Part shown: piece by piece, positions 32,801-47,800 of the stretch
Position numbering within the stretch: position 1 is the first letter of the stretch
Layout of the letters: every line of letters starts with the position of its first letter
From: Watersipora subatra
Taxonomy: Eukaryota > Bryozoa > Gymnolaemata > Cheilostomatida > Watersiporidae
Assembly: GCF_963576615.1 (NCBI RefSeq)
Contig: NC_088715.1
Coordinates: 59,245,802 to 59,309,801, forward strand
Reading direction: 5' to 3'
DNA: 64,000 bases
Program-made: the position numbers and the translations under genes
The notes under the pieces: model-generated
What the model was told of the DNA's origin: nothing
Seen by the model: the letters and a program-made list of their open reading frames with translations, nothing else
Databases searched by the model: none

Positions 32801-35800
32801 ATGCTTTCTTTTAAGATCAACTTAAATTTGACGCAACTACATCTTTAAAGGTTGACTTGCAACAAAATTCACATTACAGTTATTTGATATCACAAGGTTC
32901 ACCATGTCTTACTCTACTGTGATGTAGTTGCAAAATATATGGAAATGTGATTACAAGCTTTTAAAAGCTCAAAAACGAACAGTTAATCGCATCCATCATG
33001 AAAAATTGTTCGGAAAACGAAAGTTTTGGATCTCTTTATTTCGACGACGTACTCAAACATTATGGTTATTGTTTTGACACGTGATGTTATCATGTGAAAT
33101 AAAGGGCCAATAAGAGGCGCAATATAAAACGTCTCGTAGCACTAGTTTATGACAAACACTTCGGCTTTTACCGGAAAGCCCTTATTAAATACAGATGCTT
33201 GCTACTTTACAGTTTCGTTTCAGCTTGTTCTAATCATCTAGTCGTAATGTGATATCATGTGACCCATAATTTCTGCCAAATGACGCGAACCATTTCCGCA
33301 GCATTTGTTGACTATCACAGGTGACCAACAGGCTCCTCATGTTTATTAGAGGATGATATACACTCCTTCGAGTTGAAGAAAAATTAAACGAATTTTTAAG
33401 GTAAGTTTTGAGATATCAGTGCTCAAAGTGACAGCATTACAATGGAGATGAAATAGACGCGTAAGGACAATAGACATGGTTTTATTGAATGCGTGAAGTA
33501 TATGCATATTTGTGAAAATATTTCGACGAATGAGGTTGCATGAAAGTGTAAACAGAAGCCAGCATGTTCAGCTACATCTCATTTGAGCCATTTTGGACAG
33601 GGATTCCAACCTACGGCGTTTTCGTGATGGCTGCGATTAACTGTTCGGTTTTGAGCCTTTCAGAGCTTGTAATCACATTTCCACAATTTTGCACCTACAA
33701 CACAGCAGAGTAAGACATGGCAAATCTTTTGATACCAAATAACTGTAATGTGAATTTTGTTGCTAGTCAACCTTTAACAAAAATAAATATACTACCTTCC
33801 CGGCTGTGAAAAAGAATTAACAAAAACTTGCATTTTAAGCTGTTAGCCCCAGACAGACTGATTAGTGTGAACATCATCGAATGATCTTAGAGAATCGCAT
33901 ACAATTACAGTCCTTAGAATTCCGTCCATATTTCTTTTACAAATATAGTAGATGCTCGCGCAATGTAATAATCCATTCCAAGAACATTTATGTTATAGGA
34001 AAATCATGTTATATGAAGAATAAAATACATGTAAATAACCTAATCCATTCGAAAATCTCCCCAAAATCATCCCTGTCGAGATTTTCTCTTTAAGTATCTG
34101 GTAAAATTTGAGACGAATAGGAAACTAGAAGAGCCTATTTTATACTGTGTTTAAAATCTTATGTTAGAGATCTTCTATGTATGATCGACACAGACAATAT
34201 GAGGCGAGTTTAACATGAACTTAAGTCAATCAACGTTGTGCATAAGTTCAAGGAGTTAGAGCCTTTCACGCTTCATATGACTTGTTCTTGAATATGTATT
34301 GACAAAGCTATGGTCAAGGTAGCATTTTAACAGGTAACAATTAATAGGTAAAAATTTGATAGCAGAAAATACGTACTTTTTTCTTCTAATCCTTTGAGAA
34401 GTTCATTGTAACTAGATCCAGAAATAAGAGAAAGATTCTGACTTAAACTGTAGCATTGCTGAGCAACAGAAACCATAGAGCTATCTGCTTCGACACATGA
34501 TACACCCTGTAATATCAAATAGGCAACAGTAACCATAGAGCTATCTGCCTCAACACATGATACACCCTGTAATATCAAATAGGCAACAGTAACCATAGAG
34601 CTATCTGCCTCAACACATGATACACATTGTAGTATATAATAAGCAACAAAAACCATAGAGCTATTTGCTTCGACACAAGATATATCCTGCAATATAAAAT
34701 AAGCAACAATAACCATAGAGCTATTTTTTGTGCAGTTTAAGAGTTGCCTGCTTTCTTTTAGTGCCTACAACAATAACACAAATACACATGTTATACAATA
34801 CATGTTGGAGTAAACACTAATTTATCAGGTATTACTTTAGTACTACTCAACTAAACAAGGTTTTTATAGATGGGAACTCAAATAAAATCCAATCCCGGCC
34901 CAACTTCTTACTGTTATATTTATTCACTGTCAAATCTTCTCACTGTCTCATACCGATGACTATCCCAACTCCTAAAAGTCAAACAACGTTACTGCCACAT
35001 GCCACTGTCACACACGTCATTGTCACACACGTCACTGTCACATCTCACTGTCACATTCTCATTATCACATCTAGTTGTCACATCTCACTGTAACATCCAA
35101 CTGTCACATCTCCTCATCGTCACATTCTCATGATCACATCTCATGATCACATCTCATTGTCACATCTCACTGTCGCATCTCCTCACCGTCACATTTTTGT
35201 ACTGTCGCATATCATTTTTGTCACATATCATCACTATCACTTCTCATTGCTGTTGCAACTCCTCACTGTCACAGCTTCTTACTGCAGGTAGAGTTTAACA
35301 TACCCTAGTATCTCATGCATGCAAAATCAAGGACAGCAGGTAGCTACATATACCTGAAAAGCGATGCCTCTGATATATTCAGCTATGAATGTGGCTAAAG
35401 TTCCACATTTAAGACCAACAATAAGCAGTGAGGGTAGACATGGTCCCAATAAGGCGCAGTGGCATGCCACAGCGGCTATAATTCTCTCCATTGATGAAAC
35501 TAACTCTGCTTTTACTATAAGCTTTACAGATCGTTTCTTTTTATTCTTCCCTTTTTCTATAAACAAAAGGAGAAAAAATAAAGAATACGGGCAAAACGAG
35601 AAGCAAATGAAACAAAATAAAAGACAGAGAAAATAAGACAGAAACACCAGAAGCAGCGCAATGAAAGAGAATAGACTTGAAATGAAGCACAATTAATTGC
35701 TCGGTGATCTTGGTTGAACATATCTGAACCAAGCGGCAAGAAAACTTCGACAAGTGGATACCTGCCCAGTTGCAGAAAGCAATTCAAGGTTGGATGTCAT

Positions 35801-38800
35801 TCCCGTTACCCCTTTTTCAGAATTGAACCCCAGCCTGTTCCTTGTGAGTCAGGAACTCTAGACCATGAATGCTCCATGTAAGCCTAGCGGTGGACTTGAG
35901 ATCAGAAATGGAAAATGGAAATTTCTGAACGATTAACTACTAGGTTGATTATAAATTGATTATTTAACAAACATAAATACTTCTACGTGTACTTCTAGAT
36001 TGTGAACAATACTGAATGAAATATATAAATGCAGAAAAAACTCAATTATTTTAAATTTTACACAAATTTTAAAACTGTGAATATATACCTATATCGTTTT
36101 AAGATTACAACGAAATCAGTAAAAAACATCCCCTTTAAATAGCTTGGTTCAATGAATTCAATTAATTTGGAGGTATATCTGCACATTTGATATCAAACAG
36201 TCCATAACTTTGTGCATTTTCTAAGAGCCTAGTAGCAAAAACAAGGTCTCTGTGACCTGGATAAGAATGCCTGGAGCCAGTGGCAAGGGAACAGTGAAGA
36301 CCGAAGACATGCACAGTTGTAGAAAGTGATTTAGGGATGGGTGCCATTATTATCACAACCAGTAGCTCTTTTGGGAATCGGACACCAACCTATGTTCACA
36401 GGTGCTCTAGATCTCTAAGAGATGGCTGATTTAAGAGAGGAAGCCACAAAAATAATATGTTAAAACATATAAAGAGGTGGAGAGTAATTACGATCTACAG
36501 AAAAGGAGAAATTGCAGACAGAAGAAATCGATTGAAACAAGAGAGAAGAGCAAAGGGCGAATGCAGGCAGAAAAGGAGCAGAATGAAAAAGAGAAAGAAT
36601 ACGTGGCACCAAGAAGCAAGATGTTGGAAAGAGACCTCAACAAGTAGAGACCAAAATACAAAAGGAAAGGATGAAAAGTAGAACAAGGCAGGCCACAGGG
36701 ATAAAAAGATTGTGAATATAACAGTAAATGTAGTGACAAGGATGGATAGAAAAGAGCTGAGAAAACGTAGTCAGAACTAAATTGCGCAAACAAGAAGACA
36801 GCAAACACAAGTAAAAAATAGAATACGGAAAAGGGAGAACACGGAGAGTAGAAAGAGAGAAGATTTTGTGAATCAGTGACTACGAAATACATCACATTTT
36901 TCATTTGTTATTCGTGTTTCTAGCACCAGTAATCAGGAATAAAGTGAAAACAACTACTAAATGTAGGAAGATACAACAGATATACAACAGTTATACAACA
37001 GTTATACAACAGATACAAATGTACACAAAGGAGCACTGACATATAAGTACTCTGCAATGAAAATATTCATCAGATGAATGTCAAATACTCACTGGTTATA
37101 ACTCTGGCAGACCCAACTGGTTCATTAGAGCTCCCAATAAATGTATGTCTGACTAAAGAATTATCCTCTCCTGACACGTCTTCTACATATATATCTCCAG
37201 ATAAAGAGTTCTGAGTTTGAAAGACTATATCCCTGACACCAATTCCTTCAGGTAAAGACAGGAAAAGCACCTGTTGGAACAAAGTAAAAAGTTACGCTGA
37301 TGCATTGCCAACTGTAAGTCCATGAACAATTCATTCTAAACCCATACATCGACTTCCATTCCTATAAAGAATTTTCAACAATTAAAATTGTTTGTGTTAA
37401 GTGTGTGTTTAGTAAGCCAAACTCATTGAAGTTAAATTCAAAGTTTCTGTTACATAGCATCAGAAAGGTTTATGTCCTGAACGTGTTGCTGTCAAGTCTC
37501 ACTCAGACCGTTAGACACTACGTCTGTCTCGAAGGTAAAAACTTATAGTAGTGTACAAAGTAATATTACATTTTGTAGCAGATTTTAACTACTAAATAGG
37601 TATTCGTTACTTTGTTAACGTAGGTACCAAATTATAACAATTACAAACACACTTTAACATAGCTATATCCTTTTTTACATAGTTTTTCCATAGTATGGTA
37701 AAGGATTAACTTGTATTTAATTATTTTACATAGATAATAGTTCCTTGAGACATGAGTAAATTGACATACGAGCTCAGTCCCAGAAAGCATTAAGCTCGTA
37801 TGTCAAGGTATGACTGTATCCAGTGATCAAGAGTATAATTATACCATGATCTTGGTATGACGGCCTATAAGTATAGACTGAAACTGATCTGGAAAGTCAA
37901 ATTTTTCTTTGCTAAAAACCCGCTTCAGTGTCATTCGTCGAGTGCCTTTCTTCGAATGGCAAGACTACAGCGCGGCGTTTATAAGTGAAGAGTGCAACAA
38001 ATAAAGGAGTTGTTTTCCCTATAAGAAAACACTCCGTTATACAAAAAATGTATTGGAAAGTGTTATTTTGGCCTGTAAGACAATAAATAACCTACCAAAG
38101 TGTCGCAAGAGCTATCACTAAATATGTCCTGTAAATGCAGCCACTAGTCATTGGAAAATATTTTGTATGATGATTAGAGGTATATGAAAGCCTGATGAAA
38201 GCAGCTAGCAGAACATGCAAATGTACAAATTAAACATATAGCAGTACAAGGACTGCTATTAATTTATTGTCAAAGATTTTTGTCACAGCTAACAAGCATT
38301 TTACCAACTGAGAATGAAAGTGTTAATAGTAAACACTTCATACGTACAAAGTAGTGATCCCACGACCAAACACGAGCAGAGCAATTGTTTGGGAGATGTA
38401 CATGTATGATAAATGCATATGTGCACACAACTCACGAAAATTATTCATCAACGGTGACGCAAACCCTTGTACCAAAATCTCATCAACAAATTTAACCATT
38501 TTTCAATGGAGTCGTTTAAGTATAATAATGATACAAAACACATATAAACCTATTTAAATATGTTACCAAGTCTTTATTGTTTGTAAACAATTTCCTAATT
38601 TAGACATTAATTCGACCTGAAATCATTATTAAAACTTGACAAGCCTTGTTTTTATCAAAATTAAGACCGGCAAATGAAACGCCGAGCGACAGAGTATAGG
38701 ACCATTAAGCCGTGCGCATTTCACGAAACAAAAACGTGCACATTTTACCAGTCTATGGTATTGCCTAATTGCTGAAGGTTTCTGTAATTAACGTAGAGGT

Positions 38801-41800
38801 ACTGAAAAGTCATCGTCTCTTTTTTGCCGATTTCAAAGCAACTGACATTTTGGACACTTATGATTACTTTGGTATTCCAACTGATGTCCAAAGCAGTGAA
38901 AGTAAAGGAAATGACAATGATATTTTTTCTAATGATTTTTATGAGATTATTACAATATTTAATTATAAGAATCATTATTCGGTTTTATAAGATTTAATTA
39001 TAAAAATAAGCATTCGAATTTACAAGATCGAAGTATATAGTGATTGATGTTGTTCAATATGTTACTGTTATTATTTTTTCTAAATAGTTTTGTTAAATAG
39101 ATTTTCTAAAATCTATATAAATATCACAACTTCTTGATATTGTTAGCTATGACGTTTTGAAATGTTAACAAAATTGTGCATTGGTTTTCTATTATTAATG
39201 TATTACTATATTAATAATATTGGTTATTCTAATAATATCAGTGCATTTTACTTCTAATATTGCATTTATCCTATTGAGAGGGAGAGATATAAACATATAA
39301 TCATTTCCTTTCATTATTGCTGTTTGTTGTACATAATAACACCCAGTACATTACAGCTACAATTGCAGTTATCCTATTGCACTGCAATCCCATTTGACTG
39401 CTAATATTGCATTTCTCAACCATCAGTACCCTTTCTTTTTTTCCAATTGATATCACTTTGGTCGTGGGCTGTATGACAGGAGAATTTCTAGTTTATAGAT
39501 GTTTAAAAATCTAAATTAGAGCTGCTATTGTTGTAAGATATGAAAGCGATTGTTCTAATTTTATAGTTCCACTATAGCAGACAGACACTTGCTCAGCAGT
39601 GTCTAATGCGGCTAAATGTGCATATGTTACTGCATCAGGGTACTAAGCCCAATGTTATGGGTTGAAATCCTACACGACGCAATTTTTTTCATGACTGCGA
39701 GCTGTGGCGTCGAACAGATTGACAGACTATACAACCCTAGCAGTCGTAACCGACGTAAGAGTTTGTTAGCTGTAGTGACTACATGTACAATTATTCTGGT
39801 GGTCGAGTAGAAAAGGTGGTAGCATGTCTGACTGTCAAGCTGAGTGAGTGAGTTCGAGTCATGTACAGTGATATCTTTTTTCACAATCTCAAACCGTAGC
39901 TTCGGATAGACGGATGGACCAGGGTTTTATTATAGCAAAGAATAGAAACCTACTTAATGACCTATCAAACAACTTCAGCAAAGCCTAAATAGAATACAAT
40001 AAAATTCAAACAATACACATTAACATTTAACAAAAAAAGTATAAATATTTATAAACTAGATCTGTGAGCTGACTAAAATGATAAAATAAATAACCAACGG
40101 AGTACCAGTATGAATCGCTAAAATGAAACTTTCCTTAAAAGAACTGACCAATGATCATACGTTTATTGGCAAGTGTTGTGCTGTGATTGGTTGTTACTAG
40201 CTACAAACGATGTACTAATAAATTTAGAATAAATGGCCTCTGTATATCAACGCATCTACCTGATGTACACACTAAATGGTATGAATAGCTTACCGTTTTC
40301 TCTTTGGTGCCAGCCGGTGCAAACTGCATGACTTGAAGAGAAAGTTCGGCCTTGATTTCGTCGAGTCCATGGTAGACATGTCCTCGGTCAAGGCTGACTA
40401 CCAAAAGTCTCTGATAGCCGCTAGAGTCGGCCAAATCTGTACGACCTTCCTTGCTGGCAAACGGTTGCTCAGCTTCTCTACAATACAGGAATCAGTGACC
40501 CTCCCTATTATTGGTTCATCATGGTTCTAGGACCTATTTAGCATTTTACAACAACAGAATGTTGTTTCCAGTATATCCATAGGAATACACCATAATTTAC
40601 AAATTCAACAGTGAAATAATTATCATAACTTATTAGTTAAACCTGGGACTTACTGAAAACAATAAAATCGACTTTCGGAGATTTGTTAGGAAAGGTGTGA
40701 ATAACGAAATTAACATAGAACATATAAATATAAAACGTTTTTTATTGTTACTCTACTGTACAGACAAACAGGCAGAAGCACACACTTGACAATGTAATGG
40801 TTCAGAGACAGAGGTGATGATAGACATCCATGGTGTAACTTACTCTAATATAGACAATGTATTGGTTCAGAGACGGAGGTAATGATAGAGATCCAAGGTG
40901 TAACTTACTCTAATATAGACAATGTATTGATTCAGAGATAAAGGTGATGATAGAGATCCATGGTGTAACTTACTCTAATATAGACAATGTATTGGTTCAG
41001 AGACTGAGGTGATGATAGAGATCCATGGTGTAACTTACTCTGATATAAACAATGTATTGGTTCAGACTGAGGTGATGATAGAGATCCATGGTGTAACTTA
41101 CTCTAATATAGACAATGCATTGGTTCAGAGACAGAGGTGATGATAGACATCCATGGTGTAACTTACTCTAATATAAACAATGTATTGACTCAGAGACAAA
41201 GGTGATGATAGAGCTCCATGGTGTAACTTACTCTAGTGTACAGTTGATGGAGTTTAAACTAACTTGGTTTATATATTCTGCTACCTTTACCTATTTACAT
41301 TTATGTTAATTTCTACTTTCCACCTCTTCACTTTCACTTACAAAACAGCTATGTTTTTAGGTTTGAATTTCATATGGAAGAAGTTATTTTGAATGTAGAT
41401 GTCAATTATTTTTGCAAACTTACTCCGTCAACTGAAAATTTGCATGTAAAACTGGTCATCCGGGCAGCATGTCTATCCGTGTTAGAGACTAGAATTAGAA
41501 TAATTGGCTAAAAAGGTAACATGTCTAACTGGCGTAACATTGACATGACACAACCTGTCTAAGAGGTGCAAGCCAGTTATGAGATAGAAATATTTGTCTG
41601 GCAGGAGGAGGCAACTCATAAATTGTAATACCAGACACACAAAAGTAGACCAAATGCAGAATACGATGGCATGTCAAATAGCAATGAAGAATATGAGGAA
41701 AATGTGTCTAACAGAAAGTAGACAACTCCCAGTGAGTTACATCAAGACACAAGCTGCTCTATATACGTAACATCATTTAGTTGCAGCTTTTGTTGCTGTC

Positions 41801-44800
41801 TTTAATATATCCGCATGAAGGCTGTTTACAGTTGCAGGATGCGTAAAACTAGAGTTTTGATGAAATTTATCAGTGATGTAATGAGTTCTTCTGCTGCTCA
41901 TAAACCTTATACCGCTTATAATAAAGACAAAAAACTTACTTTCCTTGTGGTACAATGAAGACCGAATACTTCTTATCAAACTTGGCAGAATCGTTGGTGG
42001 ATGAGTCGACCACCCACATTGTGTATCTAGGAATTTCTGGTAAACCTGGTGTGTAGAACTCAAAGCTAGGCTGATTCCCTTTCTCTAGCTTATATCTGCA
42101 AAACATATACACAGTGAACGAGCGTATGAGAGGCGCTAAAATAAAATATGAAAAGAAGTGGAAGTGAAAGAATCTGCAATACAGAACTATAAAGGGGTGG
42201 TCACACGAGCGCCAAACCGAACTAAATGACGCAAAACGACGTCGCTGTCAGCTGTAAAAAGTTTGGCCGAAGACATTTCTGGCCGAAACGAACCATTTCG
42301 GTCCTGCTCGAATTTCGTAGCCGAACCCTTGCTCTTATTGGCTGGTTAAAATTCTAGCGAGCCCGCGTCACATTTCTCCTTACGTGCGTGTGAGCAAAGT
42401 TAAAAAGAAATGGAATGATACTTTTATTTCGTTAAATAAACAACATGAAGCAATTTACGACAAGGCTCACCCGGACTGGTAATTGTGTTGCATAAATGTA
42501 AGATGTTGCACTTAAGTTTTGCATAAATGTAAGAAAATGGTTGCGATTTTCTTTCATGTAAAATGTAAGTAATGTGTCATATTTATCCTGATGAAGTATC
42601 GTTGACTGATTTATTTATGTAAAACCACAGTACTATGATAAAGACTGTTTTTGTTTGTTATGTACTCAGCATAGAAAAACCTTCATATGTTAATAAAAAA
42701 TATAATTATGTTGATGGGAAGGGTTGGCAAAATCTTTGTATCGAGTGATTTATTTTGAGCAGCTGAACGATTTTCTGATAAATCTGCAGTGTAATTATAA
42801 TTTATAATTGTACCTCAAAGTTTTTTGTTTACAATAGAAATATTTAACTCAAATACATAAAAACTACCAATGAAACAGTGTCCTGTCTCTATACGTATGG
42901 TATCTAGGAAGCGAAATGACTTCGGATGCCGTGTGACATGTGCCGCGAACCGAACCAGCCTCCGAACCGAACCTACGTCAGTTCGGTGCTCGTGTGACCA
43001 CGCCTTAAGTCTACCTTCATTTTTAGCCATTAAAAAAGCAAATGCTAAAACGTTACATAGTAGAGATGCAACTGTTGCTAATTCTATGAATTGATCTATG
43101 ATGGTGTCAAACGACCTAGACGAAAGTTGCAAGTTTGATTTCAATAGGATACAATCTTTCCAATAGGATACACAGCTCTAACTGTGGCTCTGAAAAGACG
43201 AGCACAGCTCTTATTATAGTGAAATAAAGACCATTAAAACCATTGAAAAATGAAATGTTCAGAATTTAGCCTACATAATCATTGAAAAACATAATATTAC
43301 AGCTGTTTGGTTTACATATTTGAAATCAGGCCAAAATAAAGATTAATTTAATATATAGTTTATGTCTATTGACTAAGGGGTGCTCGCACTCGTAAGGGGT
43401 GCTCGCACTCGTAAGGGGTGCTCGCACTCGTAAGGGGTGCTCGCACTCGTAAGGGGTGCTCGCACTCGTAAGGGGTGCTCGCACTCGTAAGGCGTGCTCG
43501 CACTCGTAAGGGGTGCTCGCACTCGTAAGGAGTGCTCGCACTCGTAAGGGGTGCTCGCACTCGTAAGGGGTGCTCGCACTCGTAAGGGGTGCTCGCACTC
43601 GTAAGGGGTGCTCGCACTCGTAAGGGGTGCTCGCACTCATAAGGGGTGCTCGCACTCGTATGGGGTGCAAGCACTCGTAAGGGGTGCTCACACTCGTAAG
43701 GGGTGCTCGCACTCGTATGGGGGGTGAGCACTCGTAAGGGGTGCTCACACTCGTAAGGGGCGCTCGCACGCGTAAGGGGTGCTCGCACTCGTAAGCTCAT
43801 GCGAAGCTGTGTTTTTCATTATGTTTTGAGCCTTTTTTCATTCCCAACAAGGGAGTGTGAGATTACACTCTTCAATGGTAAGGGGTTCGTGCTAGGGGAT
43901 TGCGCTGATCTAATGTATATACCGTGAAACCTCTAATTGAACGCCACCTCTTTATGAACGCCGCCTCCGATTGATCGCCACTACAGAAGGATTGAAAAAT
44001 AGAGCGACATCGCGTTCAATTAGAGGGTTTACGGTATATTAGTTTTAACACCGCCGACCCAACATACCCAGTTTCAATGCACCAAATTCCCTATACAAGC
44101 AATAGCAGTAGTCATTTCATGCAATAAATGAAAGCACTTAGTCATAAGCTAGGATGAAAGCTGATCAAAATTGAAAACTTAAGCCTCAGAATAAGACATT
44201 ATTCGCATACAGAAAGATTTTGACAGTACAAGATTAGTTCAATGTACTTATTATATAAGCACAGGGTACACTAATAAGAACATTCTATAGCTACACAGGC
44301 ATGATGAGAGACAATAATTCAGACGAAAAAAAATTGAGATACCCATGGGAGAGCTTGTGACGAAGGATTTGATAGTATTGACATTCCTTGACGGCAGAAA
44401 GCAACTCCTCACTAGAAGTGTGTCGGTTGCACTTATCTTCTTGTAGTGCTGTTTCCCAGATCTGTTTTAAAGATTTGAAAATAAGACAATTATAATAGTC
44501 AAGGGGACATTCTATATGTGATAGTGAAAGGAGTCTGGTGATCCATTATTTGGTCATACAATGCCCATTTACTTAAAAAGCGATGAGTGATATTTCATAG
44601 AGTGACCTTAACATAAGCATGGTAATACTACATTGAATTTACCAATAGAACCGTGACCGAAGAATTGTAACACACAAAATATTTATTACAATTGTTAATA
44701 CACTGAATTATTCCTACATGTATCTATATATATATGAATCTCATTGTTTTTCTTTTTGACTTCTTGTTAAACCCTGCGTCCATTGGTACCAATTAAAATC

Positions 44801-47800
44801 TAACAATGAAAAATCCACACAGCACTGGATTTGATCTCAAGACCTCCAGACCTAGAGGCAGCAAACTTAACCATTAGGCTACAGAGAATACCATGGATTC
44901 ATTGGGCAATTAGTCACCATATTGGTTAAAGGTTGACTTGCAACAAAATTCGCATTGCAGTTAATTGATATCAAAAGATTCACCATGTCTTACTCTGTTG
45001 TGTTGTAGGTGCAAAATATGTGGGAATGTGATTACAAGCTTTTAAAAGCTAAAAAACGAACAGTTAATCGCAGCCACACAGACCGCTGTAGTTTGAATTC
45101 TCTTTCAAAAACGGCTCAAATGTGATGTAGTTGTGGTAGATGGTTTCTGTTTACAGTTTCATGCAACCTTATTCGTTGAAATATTTTCACAAATATACTT
45201 CACACATTCAATAAAACCATGTCTATTGTTCTTACGCGTCTGTTTTATCGTCATTGTAATGCTGTCACTTTTAGCAGTAATATCCTATAACTTACCGTAA
45301 AAATTCATTTAATTTTTTAACCTTACCTCGAAGGAGTACATATCATTGTCTGATAATAAAGACGAGCCTGTTGGTCACCTGTGATAATCGAAAAGTGCTG
45401 CAAAAATTATTTGCGAAGTATTGGGTCACATGATCAGATTACGACTTGACGATTAGTCCAAGCCGAAACAAAACTGTAAAGTAGCGAGCATCTATATTTG
45501 ATACGGGTCTTCGGTAAAACCCGAAGTGTTTGTCATAAACTAGTGCTACAATAAGTTTTATATTGAGCTTTTTATTGGCCTTTCAATTCACGTGAGAACA
45601 TCGCGTGACAAGACAATAACCAAACTGTAATGACTACGTCAGAGAAATAAAGAGATTCCAATCTACGGCGTCTTTTCGTTTTTGAGCTTTTAAGAGCTTG
45701 TAATCACTTTCCCACATATTTGGCACCTACAACACAGCAGAGTAAGACATGGTGAACCTTTTGATACCAAATAACTGTAATGTGAATTTTGTTGCAAGTC
45801 AACCTTTAAGATAATTACACTTAAAGTGCTTGCTTGGGGTTAACGACTGTTGACCCCGTTACGCATAATGATTGTTCACCTGGGCCAAAATGCTTGTTTT
45901 AATAGAGTTCCGTAAAGATCTAGCTTTCCATGTGAGTTACTTGAATTCATTAGGTTATTGTTCTATTACCCGTGCAACGCCGGCATTCTACTAGTTTACT
46001 ATATTTCTCCATTTAAAAGTTTGGCTCAGATATGTGTTTTATTACGCACACATAAATTGTGTCTATTTCAGAAAATAAAAACATTAAGTACACAACAAAC
46101 AATTTGGAACCAAGAATGTTATGTGTTACATCACAACGGTGTTACAAATTGCAGTACACAGGCTTGAAATAACTAACAAAAGTTTTTTACATTTGTTATT
46201 TTAATCTGCGAACATGAAACTATCCTAATCAGTAAACTTGCATCCTGTAACTGGATAGAATTGAAAAAATAAACGAAAGCAAAATTGCTCTTTGTTGATA
46301 AAGTAGAGATGCACCCAGTAAAATTTGAAAGATCAGCAGGAACTTTGGAAGGTTTATATCGAAAGCCTGCAACGTATAGATTCAAGCAAACTTGTACTCA
46401 CAGTAGTCATGCCTGACATAGCCTTTAGTTTGGTGATTATAAATGCAAAAACAGGCATCTTAAATCCGTCTGTTTCTTCATCTGACTCGCTCAGTTTATG
46501 CACCCGAAATATGCAAACCCTGTGAAAGGTGCATGGCAGTGAACAGCAACTCATCAATGACTCATTACGACTGGTGAATTATTGATTGGATTCAATGCTA
46601 CACCGTGAGAATGTTTTAATTCAGCTGATTCAAATTGAATATATACAAAATAACAAAACTGCTTTGCAACATTTAGCGAGGATGTCAAAGGACTAGATGC
46701 AGTCTGAAATAACAGTTTTTGGTATAATTAGCAAGTAAAAATTCTTATAAAATTGAATGGTCTCTTAAATATACATCACAGCATAGCAGCACATGCATTT
46801 ACACAGTTTGCATAGATTTTAAAAGCCTTCAGATTCCACATCAAAAACTACTATATAAAAGTTTTTTATCAGAGCAAACTGCAGTGATTTGCCATAGCAG
46901 AACCAAATTCTTTTATATACCAGATAAAATGAAACTAAATATAATAAAATCATGTAATTTATGATTCTTGCATGGCACAATTTGGAAAACATTGCTGTTT
47001 GAAAGGAAATGAATGAGAATGAAGTGATATATATATATATATACATACATATATTATATAATGATATATATATTAATAGCATATATATTAATGATATATA
47101 TATATTATACATATAATATATACATATTAATAATATATACATATATTAAAAATATATACACTATACATGTAATATATTATATGTATAATATATATAATAT
47201 ATATAGTTATATATATAATATATACAAAACTAGACAATTTTTATGACTAAAGTTTTTTTGTTTCTTGCCATGAAAAACAGCAACAACATTGTTTCACACT
47301 TAATATACCATTATAAGTTTAATAAACTGGCAGATTTTAAAGTTTTCTTTTTTAACCTAATTAACTTGAAATGACATACACACATTAACGTATATACAAT
47401 GTATGAGTGTTTTTTCTTTCTAATTCTTTATGAAACTAGCATTTCTAATAATAATATATATGATCTATCTCATCTCTCAGCTCAAGAATAGACAAATTCT
47501 CATCATTAGAATATCTTTAAAATATTTTATTAAAAATTAAACAACTAAAGCAAGGAATTTCAAGCTGCTAAAATTAAAAAAATGCAGCTGCTAGTGACAA
47601 ACCTGTCCTTGAACGCATCTATGAGTGTTGTAAGCACATGGTCCTGGGCTAAGCTAATAATCATGTAGGTACCAAAAAAATTTATAACTCTCCACACTTC
47701 ATCCAGCATAGACAGAGAGAGTGATTTATGTTCAAGGTCTGGAAGCAGCGCATCTAAAGTACCCTTGTCTATGGCAGACTTGAAACTGCAATCACCAAAC

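Noticed and set aside
38769..38990. 73-codon frame in METTL13 intron 7
   Set aside because: No recognisable domain, no splice partners and not conserved elsewhere in the window; too weak to call.
43326..43800. Long minus-strand open frames of about 90-147 codons, also a CRISPR-like look
   Set aside because: Pure 19-bp tandem repeat without spacers inside a METTL13 intron; the frames exist only because the unit lacks stops.
46819..47246. Ile/Tyr-rich frames
   Set aside because: AT microsatellite in an intron.
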